Below are positions 31,601 to 46,600 of a stretch of 64,000 nt of DNA, one piece after another. The stretch is from Pogostemon cablin (taxonomy: Eukaryota > Streptophyta > Magnoliopsida > Lamiales > Lamiaceae), in assembly GCA_023678885.1 (NCBI GenBank), contig CM043005.1:11646314-11710313 (forward strand). Reading direction: 5' to 3'. The notes under the pieces were generated by a model that worked only from the letters and a program-made list of their open reading frames with translations, was not told the DNA's origin and did not search any database. The translations under genes were made by a program, and so were the position numbers. The first letter of the stretch is position 1; each line of letters begins with the position of its first letter.

Positions 31601-34600
31601 ATCAACATTTTCTTCGTTTCGATGCGTATTTACTTCATTTTGATGCTTATTTACATCATTACGATCAACATTTCCTTTGTTTCGATGCATATTTACTTCA
31701 CTTTGATGTATATTTACTTCATTATGATTAACATTTCCTTCGTTTCGATGCATATTTCTTTTGTTCCGATGCATATTTACTTCATTTTGATTCTATTTTT
31801 TCGTTTCATTGCATATTTCTTCATTTTGATTCAAATATTGATGCATATTTACTTCGTTTTGATGCATATTTAATTCATTTTGATGCACATTTACTTTATT
31901 ACGATCAATATTTCCTTCGTTTCGATGCGTATTTACTTCATTTTGATGCATATTTACTTCATTACGATCAACATTTCCTTCATTTCTATGCATATTTACT
32001 TCATGTTTATGCATAATTACTTCATTACTATCAACATTTCCATCGTTTCGATGCATAAGTGCTTCATGCGTATTTACTTCACTACGATCAATATTTCCAT
32101 CGTTTTGATGCATATTTCCTTTATTTTGATGCATATTTACTACATTACGATCAATATTTTCTTCAATTCGATGCATATTTCCTTCATTTGGATTCATATT
32201 TCCTTCGTTTCGATGTATATTTAATTCTTTTTTATGCATATTTACTTCAATTCGATGCATATTTCCTTTATTTTAATGCATTCTCACTTCATTACAATCA
32301 ATATTTCCTTCATTTCGATGCATATTTCCTTAATTTTAATGGGTATTTATTTCATTACGATCAATATTTCCTTCGTTTAGATGTATATTTACTTCATTTT
32401 GATGCATATTAACTTCATTTCGATTATTATTTCCTTCGTTTCGAAGCATATTTACTTCATTTTGATGCGTATTTACCTCATTACGATCAACATTTCCTTT
32501 GTTTCGTTGCATATTTACTTTATTTTGATGCGTATTTACTTCATTACGATCAATATTTCATTCATTTCGATGCATGTTTACTTCATTTTGCTGCATATTT
32601 ACTTTGTTTCGATGCATATTTCCTTCATTTTGATGCATATTTACTTCATTACAATCAACATTTCCTTCGTTTTGATGCGTATTTACTTCATTTTGATGCT
32701 TATTTACTTCATTAAGATCAATATTTCCTTCGTTTCGATGCATATTTACTTCATTTTGATGCATAATTACATCATTACGATCTACATTTCCATCATTAAT
32801 ATGCATATTTACTTCATTTTGATGCATATTTACATCATTACAATCAACATTTCCTTCGTTTTGAAGAATATTTCCTTCGTTTCAATGCGTATTTCTTTCA
32901 TTTGATGCATATTTTCTTTGTTTCGATGAATATTTACTTCACTTTGATGAATATTTACTTCATTATGATCAACATTTACTTCGTTTCGACGCATATTTAC
33001 TTCGTTTCGATGCATATTTACTTCATTTTGATGCTCATTTTTTCGTTTCAATGCATATTTACTTCATATTTACTTCAAATTTTGATGCATATTTACTTCG
33101 TTTCGATGCATATTTACTTCATTTTGATGCATATTTACTTCATTACGATCAACATTTCCTTCGTTTCGGTGCATAGTTACTTCATTTTGATGCATATTTA
33201 CTTCATTAGGATCAATATTTTCATCATTTTGATGCATACTTACTTCATTTTGATGCATATTTACTTCATTTCGATCAACATTTCCTTCTTTCTATGCATA
33301 TTTACTTCATTTTGATGCATATTTACATCATTACGATCAATATTTTCTTCATTTCGATGTATATTTACTTCATTACGATCAACATTTTCTTATTTTCGAT
33401 GCATATTTACTTCATTTTTTATGCATATTTACTTATGTACGATCAACATTTTCTTCTTTTCGATTTATATTTACTTCATTTTGATGCATATTTACTTCAT
33501 TTTGATGAAAATTTACTTTATTACAATCAATATTTCCTTCGTTTTGATGCATATTTACTTAATTTTGATGCATTTTTACTTCGTTACGATAAACATTTCC
33601 TTCGTTACGATGCATATTTACTTTATTTTAATGCATATTTACTTCATTACGATCAACATATCCTTCATTTCGATGCATATTTCCTACATTTTGATGCATA
33701 TTTACTTAATTACAATCAACATTTCCTTCGTTTTGATGCATATTTCCTTCGTTTCGATGCATATTTCTTTCATTTTAATGCATATTTCCTTAGTTTTGAT
33801 TCATATTTACTTCACTTTGATGCATATTTATTTTATTATGATCAACATTTTCTTAGTTTCGATACATATTTCTTTCGTTCCGATACATATTTACTTCATT
33901 TTTATGCTTATTTTTTCGTTTTAATGCATATTTACTTCATTTTGATTCAAATTTTGATGCATATTTAATTCGTTTCGATGCATATTTCTTCGTTTCGATG
34001 CAAATTTAATTCATTTTGATGCATATTTACTTCATTACGATCAATATTTTCTTCGTTTCGATTCGTAATTCTTCATTTTGATACAGATTTACTTCACTTT
34101 GATACATATTTACTACATTACGATCAACATTTCCTTCGTTTCGATGCATATTTCTTTCATTTAGATTCATATTTCCTATGTTTCGATGCATATTTACTTC
34201 CCTTTGATGCATATTTACTTCATTTTGATGCTCATTTTCTCATTTCAATGCATATTTACTTCATTTTGATTCAAATTTTGATGCATATTTACTTCGTTTC
34301 GATGCATATTTCCTTCGTTCGGATGCATATTTACTTCATTACAATCAACATTTTCTTCGTTTCGATGCGTATTTACTTCATTTTGATGCTTATTTACATA
34401 ATTACGATCAACATTTCTTTTGTTTCGATGCATATTTACTTCACTTTGATGTATATTTACTTCGTTATGATTAACATTTCCTTCGTTTCGATGCATATTT
34501 CTTTCGTTCCGATGCATATTTACTTCATTTTGATTCTATTTTTTCGTTTCATTGCATATTTCTTCATTTTGATTCAAATATTGATGCATATTTACTTCGT

Positions 34601-37600
34601 TTCGATGCATATTTAATTCATTTTGATGCACATTTACTTTATTACGATCAATATTTCCTTCGTATCGATGCGTATTTACTTCATTTTGATGCATATTTAC
34701 TTCATTACGATCAACATTTCCTTCATTTCTATACATATTTACTTCATGTTTATGCATAATTACTTCATTACTATCAACATTTCTATCGTTTCGATGCATA
34801 AGTACTTCATGCGTATTTACTTCACTACGATCAACATTTCCATCATTTTGATGCATATTTCCTTCTTTTTGATGCATATTTACTACATTACGATCAATAT
34901 TTTCTTCAATTCATGCATATTTCCTTCATTTGGATTCATATTTCCTTCGTTTCGATATATATTTAATTCTTTTTTATGCATATTTACTTCATTTCGATGC
35001 ATATTTCATTCATTTTAATGCATATTTACTTCATTACAATCAATATTTCCTTCATTTCGATGCATATTTCCTTCATTTTGATGGGTATTTATTTCATTAC
35101 GATCAATATTTCCTTCGTTTAGATGTATATTTACTTCATTTTGATGCATATTAACTTCATTTCGATTATCATTTCCTTCGTTTCGAAGCATATTTACTTC
35201 ATTTTGATGCGTATTTACCTCATTACGATCAACATTTCCTTCGTTTCGTTGCATATTTACTTCATTTTGATGCGTATTTACTTCATTACAATCAATATTT
35301 CATTCATTTCGATGCATGTTTACTTCATTTTGCTGCATATTTACTTGGTTTCAATGCATATTTCCTTCATTTTGATGCATATTTACTTCATTACAATCAA
35401 CATTTCCTTTGTTTTAATGCGTATTCACTTCATTTTGATGCTTATTTACTTCATTACGATCAACATTTCCTTCGTTTCGATGCATATTTACTTTATTTTG
35501 ATGCATAATAACTTCATTACGATCTACATTTCCATCATTACGATGCATATTTACTTCATTTTGATTTATATTTACATCATTACAATCAACATTTTCTTCG
35601 TTTTGAAGAATATTTCCTTCGTTTCAATGCGTATTTCTTTCATTTGATGCATATTTTTTTTATTTCGATGAATATTTACTTCACTTTGATGCATATTTAC
35701 TTCATTATGATCAACATTTACTTCTTTTCGACGCATATTTACTTCGTTTCGATGCATATTTACTTCATTTTGATGCACATTTTTTCGTTTCAATGCATAT
35801 TTACTTCATATTTACTTCAAATTTTTATGCATATTTACTTCGTTTCGATGCATATTTACTTTATTTTGATGCATATTTACTTCATTACGATCAACATATT
35901 CTTCATTTCGATGCATATTTCCTACATTTTGATGCATATTTAGTTAATTACAATCAACATTTCCTTCGTTTTGATGCATATTTCCTTCGTTTCGATGCAT
36001 ATTTTTTTCATTTTAATACATATTTCCTTTGTTTTGATGCATATTTACTTCACTTTGATGCATATTTATTTTATTATGATCAATATTTTCTTCGTTTCGA
36101 TACATATTTCTTTCGTTCCGATACATATTTACTTCATTTTGATGCTTATTTTTTCGTTTTAATGCATATTTACTTCATTTTGATTCAAATTTTGAAGCAT
36201 ATTTACTTCGTTTCGATGCATATTTCTTCGTTTCGATGCAAATTTAATTCATTTTGATGCATATTTACTTCATTACGATCAATATTTCCTTCGTTTTGAT
36301 GCGTAATTCTTCATTTTGATACAGATTTACTTCGCTTTGATACATATTTACTGCATTACGATCAACATTTCCTTCATTTTGATGCATATTTCTTTCATTT
36401 AGATTCATATTTCCTATGTTTCGATGCGTATTTACTTCCCTTTGATGCATATTTACTTCATTTTGATGCTCATTTTCTCATTTCAATGCATATTTACTTC
36501 ATTTTGATTCAAATTTTGATGCATATTTACTTCGTTTCGATGCATATTTCCTTCGTTTGGATGCATATTTACTTCATTACAATCAATTTTTTTCTTTTCG
36601 ATGCGTATTTACTTCATTTTGATGCTTATTTACATCATTACGATCAACATTTCCTTTGTTTCGATGCATATTTACTTCACTTTGATGTATATTTACTTCA
36701 TTATGATTAACATTTCCTTCGTTTCGATGCATATTTCTTTCGTTCCGATGCATATTTACTTCATTTTGATTCTATTTTTTCGTTTCATTGCATATTTCTT
36801 CATTTTGATTCAAATATTGATGCATATTTACTTCGTTTCGATGCATATTTAATTCATTTTGATGCACATTTACTTTATTACGATCAATATTTCCTTCGTT
36901 TCGATGCGTATTTACTTCATTTTGATGCATATTTACTTCATTACGATCAACATTTCCTTCATTTCTATGCATATTTACTTCATGTTTATGCATAATTACT
37001 TCATTACTATCAACATTTCCATCGTTTCGATGCATAAGTACTTCATGCGTATTTACTTCACTACGATCAACATTTCCATCGTTTTGATGCATATTTCCTT
37101 CATTTTGATGCATATTTACTACATTACGATCAATATTTTCTTCAATTCGATGCATATTTCCTTCATTTGGATTCATATTTCCTTCGTTTCGATGTATATT
37201 TAATTCTTTTTTATGCATATTTACTTCATTTCGATGCATATTTCCTTCATTTTAATGCATATTTACTTCATTACAATCAATATTTCCTTCATTTCGATGC
37301 ATATTTCCTTCATTTTGATGGATATTTATTTCATTACGATCAATATTTCCTTCGTTTAGATGTACATTTACTTCATTTTGATGCATATTAACTTCATTTC
37401 GATTAATATTTCCTTCGTTTCGAAGCATATTTACTTCATTTTAATGCATATTTACCTCATTACGATCAACATTTCCTTCGTTTCGTTGCATATTTACTTC
37501 ATTTTGATGCGTATTTACTTCATTACGATCAATATTTCATTCATTTCGATGCATGTTTACTTCATTTTGCTGCATATTTACTTTGTTTCGATGCATATTT

Positions 37601-40600
37601 CCTTCATTTTGATGCATATTTACTTCATTACAATCAACATTTCCTTCGTTTTGATGCGTATTTACTTCATTTTGATGCTTATTTACTTCATTACGATCAA
37701 CATTTCCTTCGTTTCGATGCATATTTACTTCATTTTGATGCATAATTACATCATTACGATCTACATTTCCATCATTACGATGCATATTTACTTCATTTTG
37801 ATGCATATTTACATCATTACAATCAACATTTCCTTCGTTTTGAAGAATATTTCCTTCGTTTCAATGCGTATTTCTTTCATTTGATGCATATTTTCTTTGT
37901 TTCGATGAATAATTACTTCACTTTGATGCATATTTACTTCATTATGATCAACATTTACTTCGTTTCGACGCATATTTACTTCGTTTCAATGCATATTTAC
38001 TTCATTTTGATGCTCATTTTTTCGTTTCAATGCATATTTACTTCATATTTACTTCAAATTTTGATGCATATTTACTTCGTTTTGATGCATATTTACTTCA
38101 TTTTGATGCATATTTACTTCATTACGATTAACATTTCCTTCGTTTCGGTGCATAGTTATTTCATTTTGATGCATATTTACTTCATTAGGATCAATATTTT
38201 CATCATTTTGATGCATACTTACTTCATTTCGATCAACATTTTCTTCTTTCTATGCATATTTACTTCATTTTGATGCATATTTACATCATTACGATCAATA
38301 TTTTCTTCATTTCGATGCATATTTACTTCATTACGATCAACATTTTCTTATTTTCGATGCATATTTACTTCATTTTTTATGCATATTTACTTATGTACGA
38401 TCAACATTTTCTTCTTTTCGATTTATATTTACTTCATTTTGATGCATATTTACTTCATTTTGATGAAAATTTACTTTATTACAATTAATATTTCCTTCGT
38501 TTTGATGCATATTTACTTAATTTTGATGCATTTTTACTTCGTTACGATAAACATTTCCTTCGTTACGATGCATATTTACTTTATTTTAATGCATATTTAC
38601 TTCATTACGATCAACATATCCTTCATTTCGATGCATATTTCCTACATTTTGATGCATATTTACTTAATTACAATCAACGTTTCCTTCGTTTTGATGCATA
38701 TTTCCTTCATTTCGATGCATATTTCTTGCATTTTAATGCATATTTCCTTTGTTTTGATTCATATTTACTTCACTTTGATGCATATTTATTTTATTATGAT
38801 CAACATTTTCTTCGTTTCGATACATATTTCTTTCGTTCCGATACATATTTACTTCATTTTGATGCTTATTTTTTCGTTTTAATGCATATTTACTTCATTT
38901 TGATTCAAATTTTGATGCATATTTACTTCGTTTCGATGCATATTTCTTCGTTTCGATGCAAATTTAATTCATTTTGATGCATATTTACTTCATTACGATC
39001 AATATTTCCTTCGTTTCGATGCGTAATTCTTCATTTTGATACAGATTTACTTCACTTTGATACATATTTACTGCATTACGATCAACATTTCCTTCGTTTC
39101 GATGCATATTTCTTTCATTTAGATTCATATTTCCTATGTTTCGATGCATATTTACTTCCCTTTGATGCATATTTACTTCATTTTGATGCTCATTTTCTCA
39201 TTTCAATGCATATTTATTTCATTTTGATTCAAATTTTGATGCATATTTACTTCGTTTGGATGCATATTTCCTTCGTTTGGATGCATATTTCCTTCATTAC
39301 AATCAACATTTTCTTCGTTTCGATGCGTATTTACTTCATTTTGATGCTTATTTACATCATTACGATCAACATTTCTTTTGTTTCGATGCATATTTACTTC
39401 ACTTTGATGTATATTTACTTCGTTATGATTAACATTTCCTTCGTTTCGATGCATATTTCTTTCGTTCCGATGCATATTTACTTCATTTTGATTCTATTTT
39501 TTCGTTTCATTGCATATTTCTTCATTTTGATTCAAATATTGATGCATATTTACTTCGTTTCGATGCATATTTAATTCATTTTGATGCACATTTACTTTAT
39601 TACGATCAATATTTCCTTCGTTTCGATGCGTATTTACTTCATTTTGATGCATATTTACTTCATTACGATCAACATTTCCTTCATTTCTATGCATATTTAC
39701 TTCATGTTTATGCATAATTACTTCATTACTATCAACATTTCTATCGTTTCGATGCATAAGTACTTCATGCGTATTTACTTCACTACGATCAACATTTCCA
39801 TCGTTTTGATGCATATTTCCTTCATTTTGATGCATATTTACTACATTACGATTAATATTTTCTTCAATTCGATGCATATTTCCTTTATTTGGATTCATAT
39901 TTCCTTCGTTTCGATGTATATTTAATTATTTTTTATGCATATTTACTTCATTTCAATGCATATTTCCTTCATTTTAATGCATATTTACTTCATTACAATC
40001 AATATTTCCTTCATTTCGATGCATATTCCCTTCATTTTGATGGGTATTTATTTCATTACGATCAATATTTCCTTCATTTAGATGTATATTTACTTCATTT
40101 TGATTATCATTTCCTTCGTTTCGAAGCATATTTACTTCATTTTGATGCGTATTTACCTCATTACGATCAACATTTCCTTCGTTTCGACGCATATTTACTT
40201 CATTTTGATGCGTATTTACTTCTTTACGATCAATATTTCATTCATTTCGATGCATGTTTACTTCATTTTGCTGCATATTTACTTTGTTTCGATGCATATT
40301 TCCTTCGTTTCGATGCATATTTCCTTCATTTTGATGCATATTTACTTCATTACGATCAATATTTCCTTTGCTTCGATGCGTATTTACTTCATTTTGATGC
40401 GTATTTACTTCATTACGATCAATATTTCATTCGTTTCGATGCATGCTTACTTCATTTTGCTGCATATTTACTTTATTTCGATGCATATTTCCTTCGTTTC
40501 GATGCATATTTCCTTCATTTTGATGCATATTTACTTCATTACGATCAATATTTCCTTTGCTTTGATGCGTATTTACTTCATTTTGATGCTTATTTACTTC

Positions 40601-40640
40601 ATTACGATTAATATTTCCTTCGTTTCGATGCATTTTACTT
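28678..40640 (+). repeat. 21-bp satellite, higher-order block A (2.2-2.8 kb units)
   Basis: Landmark TCCCTTTGATG recurs at 31456, 34199, 36437 and 39157 (spacing 2743, 2238, 2720); an earlier copy at 20511 lies before the copia element. Truncated monomers of the GATTCAAATTTT type and GCATAAGTACTTCATGCG-type variants mark each unit. Units are similar but not identical in length, so whole groups of monomers have been lost or gained. The right boundary is approximate. Confidence 0.9.
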
Positions 40641-43600
40641 CATTTTGATGCATAATTACTTCATTACGATCTACATTTCCATCATTTAGATGCATATTTA
40701 CTTTACTTTGATGCATATTTACTTCATTACAATTAACATTTCTTTGTTTTGAAGCATATTTCCTACGTTTCAATGCATATTTCTTTTATTTTGATGCATA
40801 TTTCCTTTGTTTCGATGAATATTTGCTTCACTTTGGTGCATATTTACTTCATTACGATCAAAATTTCCTTCGTTTCGATGCATATTTACTTCGTTTCGAT
40901 GCATATTTACTTTATTTTGATGCTCATTTTTTCGTTTTAATGCATATTTACTTCATTTTGATTCAAATTTTGATGCATATTTACTTCACTTCTATGCATA
41001 TTTCCTTCATTTTAATGCATATTTACTTCATTACAATCAATATTTCCTTCATTTCGATGCATATTTCCTTCATTTTGATGGGTATTTATTTCATTACGAT
41101 CAATATTTCCTTCGTTTAGATGTATATTTACTTCATTTTGATGCATATTAACTTCATTTCGATTATCATTTCCTTCGTTTCGAAGCATATTTACTTCATT
41201 TTGATGTGTATTTACCTCATTACGATCAACATTTCCTTCGTTTCGACGCATATTTACTTCATGTTGATGCGTATTTACTTCATTACGATCAATATTTCAT
41301 TCATTTCGATGCATGTTTACTTCATTTTGCTGCATATTTACTTTGTTTCGATGCATATTTCCTTCGCTTTGATGCGTATTTACTTCATTTTGATGCTTAT
41401 TTACTTCATTACGATTAACATTTCCTTCGTTTCGATGCATATTTACTTCATTTTGATGCATAATTACTTCATTACGATCTACATTTCCATCATTTAGATG
41501 CATATTTACTTCACTTTGATGCATATTTACTTCATTACAATTAACATTTCCTTCGTTTTGAAGCATATTTCCTACGTTTCAATGCATATTTCTTTCATTT
41601 TGATGCATATTTCCTTTGTTTCGATGAATATTTACTTCACTTTGATGCATATTTACTTCATTATGATCAATATTTCCTTCGTTTTGATGCATATTTACTT
41701 CGTTTCGATGCATATTTACTTCATTTTGATGCTCATTTTTTCGTTTCAATGCATATTTACTTCATTATGATCAACATTTCCTTCGTTTCGATGCATATTT
41801 CTTTCGTTCCGATGCATATTTACTTCATTTTGATTCTCATTTTTTTGTTTCATTGCATATTTACTTCATTTTGATTCAAATATTGATGCATATTAACATC
41901 GTTTCGATGCATATTTCCTTCGTTTTGATGCAAATTTAATTCTTTTTGATGCATATTTACTTCATTACGATCAACATTTCCTTCGTTTCGATGCGTATTT
42001 TCTTCAATTTGATGCTTATTTACATCATTACAATCAACATTTCCTTCATTTCAATGCATATTTATTTCATTTTGATGCATAATTACTTCATTACGATCAA
42101 TATTTCCATCATTTCGATACATATTTACTTCACTTTGATGCATATTTACTTCATTATGATTAACATTTCTTTTATTTCGATGCATATTTCCTTCTTTCCG
42201 ATACATATTTACTTCATTTTAATTCAAATATTGATGCATATTTACTTTGTTTCGATGCATATTTAATTCATTTTGATGCACATTTACTTCAGTACGACCA
42301 ATATTTCCTTCGTTTCGAGGTGTATTTACTTCATTTTGATGCATATTTACTTCATTACGATCAACATTTCCTTCATTTCTATGCATATTTACTTCATGTT
42401 TATGCATAATTACTTCATTACTATCAACATTTCCATCGTTTCGATGCATAAGTACTTCATGCGTATTTACTTCACCACGATCAACATTTCCATCATTTCG
42501 ATGCATATTTCCTTCATTTTGATGCATATTTACTACATTACGATCAATATTTTCTTCAATTCGATGCATATTTCCTTCATTTGGATTCATATTTCCTTTG
42601 TTTCGATGTATATTTAATTCTTTTTTATGCATATTTACTTCATTTCGATGCATATTTCCTTCATTTTAATGCATATTTACTTTATTACAATCAATATTTC
42701 CTTCATTTTGATGCATATTTCCTTCATTTTGATGGGTATTTATTTCATTACGATCAATATTTCCTTCGTTTAGATGTATATTTACTTCATTTTGATGCAT
42801 ATTAACTTCATTTCGATTATCATTTCCTTCGTTTCGAAGCATATTTACTTCATTTTGATGCGTATTTACCTCATTACGATCAACATTTCCTTTGTTTCGA
42901 TGCATATTTACTTCATTTTGATGCGTATTTACTTCATTACGATCAATATTTCATTCGTTTCGATGCATGCTTACTTCATTTTGCTGCATATTTACTTTAT
43001 TTCGATGCATATTTCCTTCGTTTCGATGCATATTTCCTTCATTTTGATGCATATTTACTTCATTACGATCAATATTTCCTTTGCTTTGATGCGTATTTAC
43101 TTCATTTTGATGCTTATTTACTTCATTACGATTAATATTTCCTTCGTTTCGATGCATTTTACTTCATTTTGATGCATAATTACTTCATTACGATCTACAT
43201 TTCCATCATTTAGATGCATATTTACTTTACTTTGATGCATATTTACTTCATTACAATTAACATTTCTTTCGTTTTGAAGCATATTTCCTACGTTTCAATG
43301 CATATTTCTTTTATTTTGATGCATATTTCCTTTGTTTCGATGAATATTTGCTTCACTTTGGTGCATATTTACTTCATTACGATCAAAATTTCCTTCGTTT
43401 CGATGCATATTTACTTCGTTTCGATGCATATTTACTTTATTTTGATGCTCATTTTTTCATTTTAATGCATATTTACTTCATTTTGATTCAAATTTTGATG
43501 CATATTTACTTCATTTCTATGCATATTTCCTTCATTTTAATGCATATTTACTTCATTACAATCAATATTTCCTTCATTTCGATGCATATTTCCTTCATTT

Positions 43601-46600
43601 TGATGGGTATTTATTTCATTACGATCAATATTTCCTTCGTTTAGATGTATATTTACTTCATTTTGATGCATATTAACTTCATTTCGATTATCATTTCCTT
43701 CGTTTCGAAGCATATTTACTTCATTTTGATGTGTATTTACCTCATTACGATCAACATTTCCTTCGTTTCGACGCATATTTACTTCATGTTGATGCGTATT
43801 TACTTCATTACGATCAATATTTCATTCATTTCGATGCATGTTTACTTCATTTTGCTGCATATTTACTTTGTTTCGATGCATATTTCCTTCGCTTTGATGC
43901 GTATTTACTTCATTTTGATGCTTATTTACTTCATTACGATTAACATTTCCTTCGTTTCGATGCATATTTACTTCATTTTGATGCATAATTACTTCATTAC
44001 GATCTACATTTCCATCATTTAGATGCATATTTACTTCACTTTGATGCATATTTACTTCATTACAATTAACATTTCCTTCGTTTTGAAGCATATTTCCTAC
44101 GTTTCAATGCATATTTCTTTCATTTTGATGCATATTTCCTTTGTTTCGATGAATATTTACTTCACTTTGATGCATATTTACTTCATTATGATCAATATTT
44201 CCTTCGTTTTGATGCATATTTACTTCGTTTCGATGCATATTTACTTCATTTTGATGCTCATTTTTTCGTTTCAATGCATATTTACTTCATTATGATCAAC
44301 ATTTCCTTCGTTTCGATGCATATTTCTTTCGTTCCGATGCATATTTACTTCATTTTGATTCTCATTTTTTTGTTTCATTGCATATTTACTTCATTTTGAT
44401 TCAAATATTGATGCATATTAACATCGTTTCGATGCATATTTCCTTCGTTTTGATGCAAATTTAATTCTTTTTGATGCATATTTACTTCATAAAGATCAAC
44501 ATTTCCTTCGTTTCGATGCGTATTTTCTTCAATTTGATGCTTATTTACATCATTACAATCAACATTTCCTTCATTTCAATGCATATTTATTTCATTTTGA
44601 TGCATAATTACTTCATTACGATCAATATTTCCATCATTTCGATACATATTTACTTCACTTTGATGCATATTTACTTCATTATGATTAACATTTCTTTTAT
44701 TTCGATGCATATTTCCTTCTTTCCGATACATATTTACTTCATTTTAATTCAAATATTGATGCATATTTACTTTGTTTCGATGCATATTTAATTCATTTTG
44801 ATGCACATTTACTTCAGTACGACCAATATTTCCTTCGTTTCGAGGCGTATTTACTTCATTTTGATGCATATTTACTTCATTACGATCAACATTTCCTTCA
44901 TTTCTATGCATATTTACTTCATGTTTATGCATAATTACTTCATTACTATCAACATTTCCATCGTTTCGATGCATAAGTACTTCATGCGTATTTACTTCAC
45001 CACGATCAACATTTCCATCATTTCGATGCATATTTCCTTCATTTTGATGCATATTTACTACATTACGATCAATATTTTCTTCAATTCGATGCATATTTCC
45101 TTCATTTGGATTCATATTTCCTTTGTTTCGATGTATATTTAATTCTTTTTTATGCATATTTACTTCATTTCGATGCATATTTCCTTCATTTTAATGCATA
45201 TTTACTTTATTACAATCAATATTTCCTTCATTTTGATGCATATTTCCTTCATTTTGATGGGTATTTATTTCATTACGATCAATATTTCCTTCGTTTAGAT
45301 GTATATTTACTTCATTTTGATGCATATTAACTTCATTTCGATTATCATTTCCTTCGTTTCGAAGCATATTTACTTCATTTTGATGCGTATTTACCTCATT
45401 ACGATCAACATTTCCTTTGTTTCGATGCATATTTACTTCATTTTGATGCGTATTTACTTCATTACGATCAATATTTCATTCGTTTCGATGCATGCTTACT
45501 TCATTTTGCTGCATATTTACTTTATTTCGATGCATATTTCCTTCGTTTCGATGCATATTTCCTTCATTTTGATGCATATTTACTTCATTACGATCAATAT
45601 TTCCTTTGCTTTGATGCGTATTTACTTCATTTTGATGCTTATTTACTTCATTACGATTAATATTTCCTTCGTTTCGATGCATTTTACTTCATTTTGATGC
45701 ATAATTACTTCATTACGATCTACATTTCCATCATTTAGATGCATATTTACTTTACTTTGATGCATATTTACTTCATTACAATTAACATTTCTTTCGTTTT
45801 GAAGCATATTTCCTACGTTTCAATGCATATTTCTTTTATTTTGATGCATATTTCCTTTGTTTCGATGAATATTTGCTTCACTTTGGTGCATATTTACTTC
45901 ATTACGATCAAAATTTCCTTCGTTTCGATGCATATTTACTTCGTTTCGATGCATATTTACTTCATTTTGATGCTCATTTTTTCGTTTTAATGCATATTTA
46001 CTTCATTTTGATTCAAATTTTGATGCATATTTACTTCGTTTTGATGCATATTTCTTCGTTTCGATGCAAATTTAATTCATTTTGATGCATATTTACTTCA
46101 TTACGATCAATATTTCCTTCGTTTCGATGCGTAATTCTTCATTTTGATACAAATTTACTTCACTTTGATACATATTTACTGCATTACGATCAACATTTCT
46201 TTCGTTTCGATGCATGTTTCTTTCATTTAGATTCATATTTCCTATGTTTCGATGCATATTTACTTCCCTTTGATGCATATTTACTTCATTTTGATGCTCA
46301 TTTTCTCATTTCAATGCATATTTACTTCATTTTGATTCAAATTTTGATGCATATTTACTTTGTTTCGATGCATATTTCCTTCGTTTGGATGCATATTTAC
46401 TTCATTACAATCAACATTTTCTTCGTTTCGATGCGTATTTACTTATTTTGATGCTTATTTACATTATTACGATCAACATTTCCTTCGTTTCGATGTATAT
46501 TTCTTTCGTTCCGATGCATATTTACTTCATTTTGATTCTATTTTTTCATTTCATTGCATATTTCTTCATTTTGATTCAAATATCGATGCATATTTACTTC

